A stretch of 8,047 nucleotides of DNA from Chloroflexota bacterium. Lineage in GTDB: Bacteria > Chloroflexota > Limnocylindria > QHBO01. Below, one piece after another: positions 5,440 through 8,047 of this stretch (within the stretch, counting starts at the first letter, position 1; each line of letters opens with the position of its first letter). Location of the stretch: contig JACCWY010000200.1 in the NCBI GenBank assembly GCA_013697395.1, forward strand, positions 1-8,047, read 5' to 3'. The notes under the pieces were generated by a model that had not been told where the DNA came from, made no database searches, and saw nothing but the letters and a program-made list of their open reading frames with translations. Made by a program: the position numbers and the translations under genes.

Positions 5440-6810
5440 TCAGCCGCCGACTTCTGCCGGTCCCCTCCGCGGAGATGCCGACGCGGTAACCGCCTCGCCG
5501 AAGATGCGCACGGCGGTGTCCACGGATGCTTCGTCCACGATCAGCGGCGGGCTGAACCGGAGGGACGACTCGCCGCATTCCAGGGTCAGCAGTCCGCGCC
5601 GGAAGACAGCCTCCTGGACGGCCTCCGCCGCCTCGTGCGAATCGAACTCGACGCCGAGCATCAAGCCCACGCCCCGAATATCGCGCACCGCGGCAACGTC
5701 AGCGGCCGCCCGCTCCAACCCGGAACGCAGCCGAGTGCCCATGACGGTGGCATTGGCGATCCCATCGGCCTCGATCAGGTCGAGGGTCGCCAGCGCGGCG
5801 GCGGCGCACACGGGATTGCCGGCGAAGGTTGAGCCGTGCGCGCCGGGCGGCCAGGTCCAGACCGAGTCGCGCGCGATGAAGGCGCCGATCGGCATGCCGG
5901 ACGCGATCCCCTTGGCGGTGGTGATGATGTCGGGCTCGACGCCCATCGACTCGATCGCCCACCAGCTGCCGGTGCGCCCGAGCCCCGACTGGATCTCATC
6001 GGCAACGAGGAGGATGCCGTGCTCGTCGCAGAGCTCGCGCAGGCCCTGAATGAACGTGACGGGTGCCGGAAAGTAGCCGCCCTCGCCCTGGATCGGCTCG
6101 ATCACGATGGCGGCTACGTCCGCCGGTGAGATCTGGCGGCCGAAGATCGTGTTGCGCAGGTGCGCCAGCTCGGCGGACCCGTCGCCGCCCGAGTCCTCGC
6201 GCCAGGCGCGAATGCGCGGGAACGGGGCGTGGTGGACCATCGGAATCAGCGGCCCGAAGCCGGCGCGCTGCTTCACCTTGGAGTTCGTCAGGCTGAGCGC
6301 GCCCATGGTTCGACCGTGGAAGCCGCCCTCGAACGCGATGATTCCCGGCCGATGGGTGTGGTATCGGGCCAGCTTGATGGCACCCTCGACCGCCTCTGTG
6401 CCGGAGTTGGTGAGGAAGACACGCGCCTTCTCGGCGAACGGTGCGATGCCGGCCAGGCGTTCCATCAGCTCGAGGTAGCGCGGCTCGTAGAAGTCGGTGG
6501 CGGCGATGTGGATGAGCCGTTCCGCCTGCTCGCGAATCGCGGCGACCACCTTTGGATGGGAGTGGCCGGTCGAGCAGACCGCGATGCCGGCGGCGAAGTC
6601 GAGGAAGCGGTTGCCGTCGACGTCGGTCACGACCATGCCCGATCCCGACTCGGCGACGAGCGGGTACGCGCGCGTCAGCGACGGACTCGCGACGGCCTGG
6701 TCGCGGGCGATGATCTCTCGGGCCCTGGGCCCCGGCAGCTCCGTGATGATGTGCGGTGGGATCGGTTCGCGGGCAGCCGCATGCGAGGGTGTTGCCTCAA
6801 CGGTCGTCAT
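5440..6810 (-). CDS. Class-III PLP-dependent aminotransferase (GABA/ornithine type)
   Basis: This 456-residue cytoplasmic enzyme has the usual length and order of class-III (omega-amino acid) aminotransferases, which move an amino group from an omega-amino acid to 2-oxoglutarate and leave a semialdehyde. Counting from the ATG at 6810, it shows NSGTEAVEGA (135-144), where the cofactor phosphate binds; GGFHGRT (162-168), with the residues stacking on the PLP ring; VIEPIQGEGG (236-245); VADEIQSG with Asp271, which pairs with the pyridine nitrogen; the Schiff-base Lys300 in TTAKGIASGMPIGA; and GSTFAGNP (326-333). The N-terminal ITELPGPRAREIIARD and the IAVCSTGHSHP block recall the Thermus/archaeal group annotated as GABA, ornithine or acetylornithine-type aminotransferases, which also includes racemases. 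An upstream in-frame GTG at 6822 is possible, but GGAG (6825-6822) overlaps it and serves the ATG, 11 nt downstream, better. It could feed the aldehyde dehydrogenase at 231-1730. Substrate uncertain. Confidence 0.9.
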   Translation of the reverse strand: MTTVEATPSHAAAREPIPPHIITELPGPRAREIIARDQAVASPSLTRAYPLVAESGSGMVVTDVDGNRFLDFAAGIAVCSTGHSHPKVVAAIREQAERLIHIAATDFYEPRYLELMERLAGIAPFAEKARVFLTNSGTEAVEGAIKLARYHTHRPGIIAFEGGFHGRTMGALSLTNSKVKQRAGFGPLIPMVHHAPFPRIRAWREDSGGDGSAELAHLRNTIFGRQISPADVAAIVIEPIQGEGGYFPAPVTFIQGLRELCDEHGILLVADEIQSGLGRTGSWWAIESMGVEPDIITTAKGIASGMPIGAFIARDSVWTWPPGAHGSTFAGNPVCAAAALATLDLIEADGIANATVMGTRLRSGLERAAADVAAVRDIRGVGLMLGVEFDSHEAAEAVQEAVFRRGLLTLECGESSLRFSPPLIVDEASVDTAVRIFGEAVTASASPRRGPAEVGG

Positions 6811-6873
6811 GAGGTGGGGCACTCCGGGTTCGGAGCGGCGCGTCCTGCCCGCGCACCTTGGCTAGACCGATGC

Positions 6874-6902
6874 ATCCTAGCAGCCGACCGCGCGCGTGCT
6901 AA
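6874..6902 (-). promoter_or_regulatory. Candidate sigma-70-type promoter of the aminotransferase
   Basis: On the minus strand TTAGCA (6902-6897) and TAGGAT (6879-6874) are separated by exactly 17 bp. Each matches four of six consensus bases. Transcription would begin near 6867, leaving a leader of about 57 nt. The box starts just 4 nt past the stop of the small membrane protein gene, so the aminotransferase may have its own promoter in addition to any read-through from pyrD. Confidence 0.4.
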
Positions 6903-6906
6903 CCTC

Positions 6907-7173
6907 TCAGCGGATGGTCGGGCGCCGCGATCGCTCGTTGCCGATGGCCCACATGCTGGCGCCGAACCCGACGGCCGCGGCGGCGAAGAGCGCGGCGCCA
7001 CCATAGGCGTTCGCCCACGCCAGGCCCGCCAGGGCGATCCCGCTGCCGATGGCCGACATCGTGATGACGTGCGCGGGATCGCCGCGGACGCGCCCGGCCA
7101 GGAACGCGACGACCACGCCGGTCACGAACCCGGCGACGGCGAGCGGGCTGAAGAGGACCTCGGACGGGATCAT
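6907..7173 (-). CDS. Small hypothetical membrane protein coupled to pyrD
   Basis: I do not recognise a family for this 88-residue protein. It has three hydrophobic stretches (about 9-27, 35-54, 57-76), separated by a short basic loop (GRVRGDP, 27-33) and a short AWANAYGG turn, with a basic C-terminal tail (RSRRPTIR). A three-helix inner-membrane protein is the simplest reading. By the positive-inside rule the first loop and the tail would face the cytoplasm. The start is set by the ATGA overlap with the pyrD stop (ATG 7173-7171, TGA 7172-7170), a classic translational coupling. A longer frame back to 7227 would add only residues shadowing the pyrD end. No Shine-Dalgarno is seen, consistent with coupling. 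It may simply share pyrD expression or have a membrane or quinone-related role; the latter is speculation. Confidence 0.7.
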   Translation of the reverse strand: MIPSEVLFSPLAVAGFVTGVVVAFLAGRVRGDPAHVITMSAIGSGIALAGLAWANAYGGAALFAAAAVGFGASMWAIGNERSRRPTIR

Positions 7174-8047
7174 CGGCGCACAGTCTCGCCGATGAGTCCG
7201 GGTCCTGCATAGATCATCCCGGTCCACAGCTGCGCCAGGTCCGCCCCCGGCGGAACGCCCGGTTCGTCACCGCCGATGCCACCCGACGCGACGATGACGA
7301 GCCGGGTTCCTGCCAGGTGGCGGGCTCGCGTGACGGCTCCCCGCATGCGCTCACGAAGCGGGCGGCCCGAGAGGCCCCCCTCTTCGGCAGCGTTCGGCGA
7401 TCGGATCCCGGAGCGCTCGGTCGTTGTATTCGACAGGACGAGGCCTGCCGCCGGCGAGTCGCGCACGGCGGCGACGAGTGCGTCGAGCTCGCCGGGGTCG
7501 AGGTCCGGTGACAGCTTGACGAGGATCGGCCGCGCCATGGCAACGCTCTCCACCGCGGTGAGCAGCTCGGTCAGGCGCGCCGGGTCCTGGAGGTCGCGCA
7601 GGCCGGGCGTGTTCGGGCTGCTGACGTTGAGGGCGAGGTAGTCGGCGACCTCGGCCACGGAGCGGACGGCGGCCACGTAGTCGTCGACCGCGCGATCGTC
7701 CGGCGTGTCCCGGTTGCGCCCGATGTTGACGCCGACGACGAACCCGTCCGGCAGTTCGCCCCGCGCGTCGCGGATGCGCGACGCGAGCGCATCGGCCCCG
7801 AGATTATTGAAGGCCATGCGGTTGACGAGCGCCTCGTCGTCGGCCAGGCGGAAGAGCCGCGGCTTCGGGTTCCCCGCCTGGGGTCGAGGCGTAACAGTGC
7901 CGAGCTCGACGAAGCCGAATCCGAGCGCCGCCCAGCCGCCGATCGCGATGCCGTCCTTGTCGAAGCCGGCGCCGAGACCGATCCGGTTCCGGAAGCGCAG
8001 GCCCATGACGTCGACCGGCGCCCGTGACGCATCGGATTCCGAGAGGC
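7170..8047 (-). CDS. pyrD: Dihydroorotate dehydrogenase, class 2 (quinone), N-terminus cut by window edge
   Basis: PyrD oxidises dihydroorotate to orotate in pyrimidine synthesis. The class-2 form binds FMN, sits on the membrane face and passes electrons to quinone. The visible 291 codons hold GLGAGFDKDG (FMN site), GTVTPRPQAGNPKPRLFRL, FNNLG, GVNIGRN, NVSSPNTPGLR with the Ser that acts as catalytic base in class 2, VKLSPDL, SNTTTERSG, GGLSGRPL, ASGGIGG and the C-terminal QLWTGMIYAGPGLI. The frame is open to the edge. Residues just before the first visible Met (PVDVMGL) match the PVxxMGL of the E. coli enzyme, so ATG 8006 is internal and about 40-50 N-terminal residues lie outside the window. 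One oddity: between GGI and GADLAQ there are only 9 residues, rich in Gly and Pro, where E. coli PyrD has 12 forming a helix. The stop overlaps the start of the next gene. Confidence 0.95.
   Translation of the reverse strand, partial: LSESDASRAPVDVMGLRFRNRIGLGAGFDKDGIAIGGWAALGFGFVELGTVTPRPQAGNPKPRLFRLADDEALVNRMAFNNLGADALASRIRDARGELPDGFVVGVNIGRNRDTPDDRAVDDYVAAVRSVAEVADYLALNVSSPNTPGLRDLQDPARLTELLTAVESVAMARPILVKLSPDLDPGELDALVAAVRDSPAAGLVLSNTTTERSGIRSPNAAEEGGLSGRPLRERMRGAVTRARHLAGTRLVIVASGGIGGDEPGVPPGADLAQLWTGMIYAGPGLIGETVRR

Noticed and set aside
6160..7212. A 350-residue plus-strand frame across the aminotransferase and small membrane gene
   Set aside because: It is an Arg/Gly/Asp-rich shadow with no domain signal; the minus strand carries the conserved aminotransferase motifs.
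8004..8006. The ATG at 8006 as the start of pyrD
   Set aside because: The frame stays open to the window edge, and the residues before this Met match the internal PVxxMGL of class-2 PyrD, so the true start is outside the window.

Overview
The window is GC-rich bacterial DNA with dense genes, G/C-dominated third codon positions, one GTG start and long open shadow frames on both strands. It carries seven protein-coding genes. The Ser/Thr/Pro-rich lipoprotein linker, the class-2 (quinone-type) PyrD, the Thermus/archaeal-looking class-III aminotransferase and one apparently leaderless gene would fit a Chloroflexota or Actinomycetota chromosome. That placement is an inference of low confidence. 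I see no transposase, integrase, CRISPR array, tRNA or rRNA.

Layout, left to right. Positions 1-230 are non-coding as far as can be seen. They hold two near-identical 12-bp palindromes (15-26 and 67-78), further inverted repeats, a good -10 box (178-183) and a Shine-Dalgarno (217-222). Then come four plus-strand genes: an NAD(P)-dependent aldehyde dehydrogenase (231-1730), a 12-helix APC-family amino acid permease that looks leaderless (1805-3172), a standalone LON-domain protein (3377-4090) and, 2 nt further on, a lipoprotein with a LysM domain and a NodB-type polysaccharide deacetylase domain (4093-5253). A convergent gap (5254-5439) carries three copies of a 15-bp motif in the order plus, minus, plus. 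Beyond it three genes run on the minus strand, read from the right edge inward: pyrD (7170-8047, its N-terminus cut by the window edge), an 88-residue membrane protein overlapping it by ATGA (6907-7173), and a class-III PLP aminotransferase with its own candidate promoter (5440-6810).

How the genes fit together. The permease, aminotransferase and aldehyde dehydrogenase would together make an uptake-and-oxidation route for an amino acid such as GABA, ornithine or lysine (amino acid to semialdehyde to acid). They are not one operon, and the substrate cannot be read from sequence. The LON protein and the lipoprotein are tightly linked and probably co-transcribed. PyrD is the fourth step of pyrimidine synthesis and is translationally coupled to the small membrane protein. 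No new multi-gene system is evident. The best candidates for undescribed biology are the 15-bp motif cluster in the convergent gap, the paired palindromes upstream of the dehydrogenase, and the altered metal-site motif of the deacetylase.
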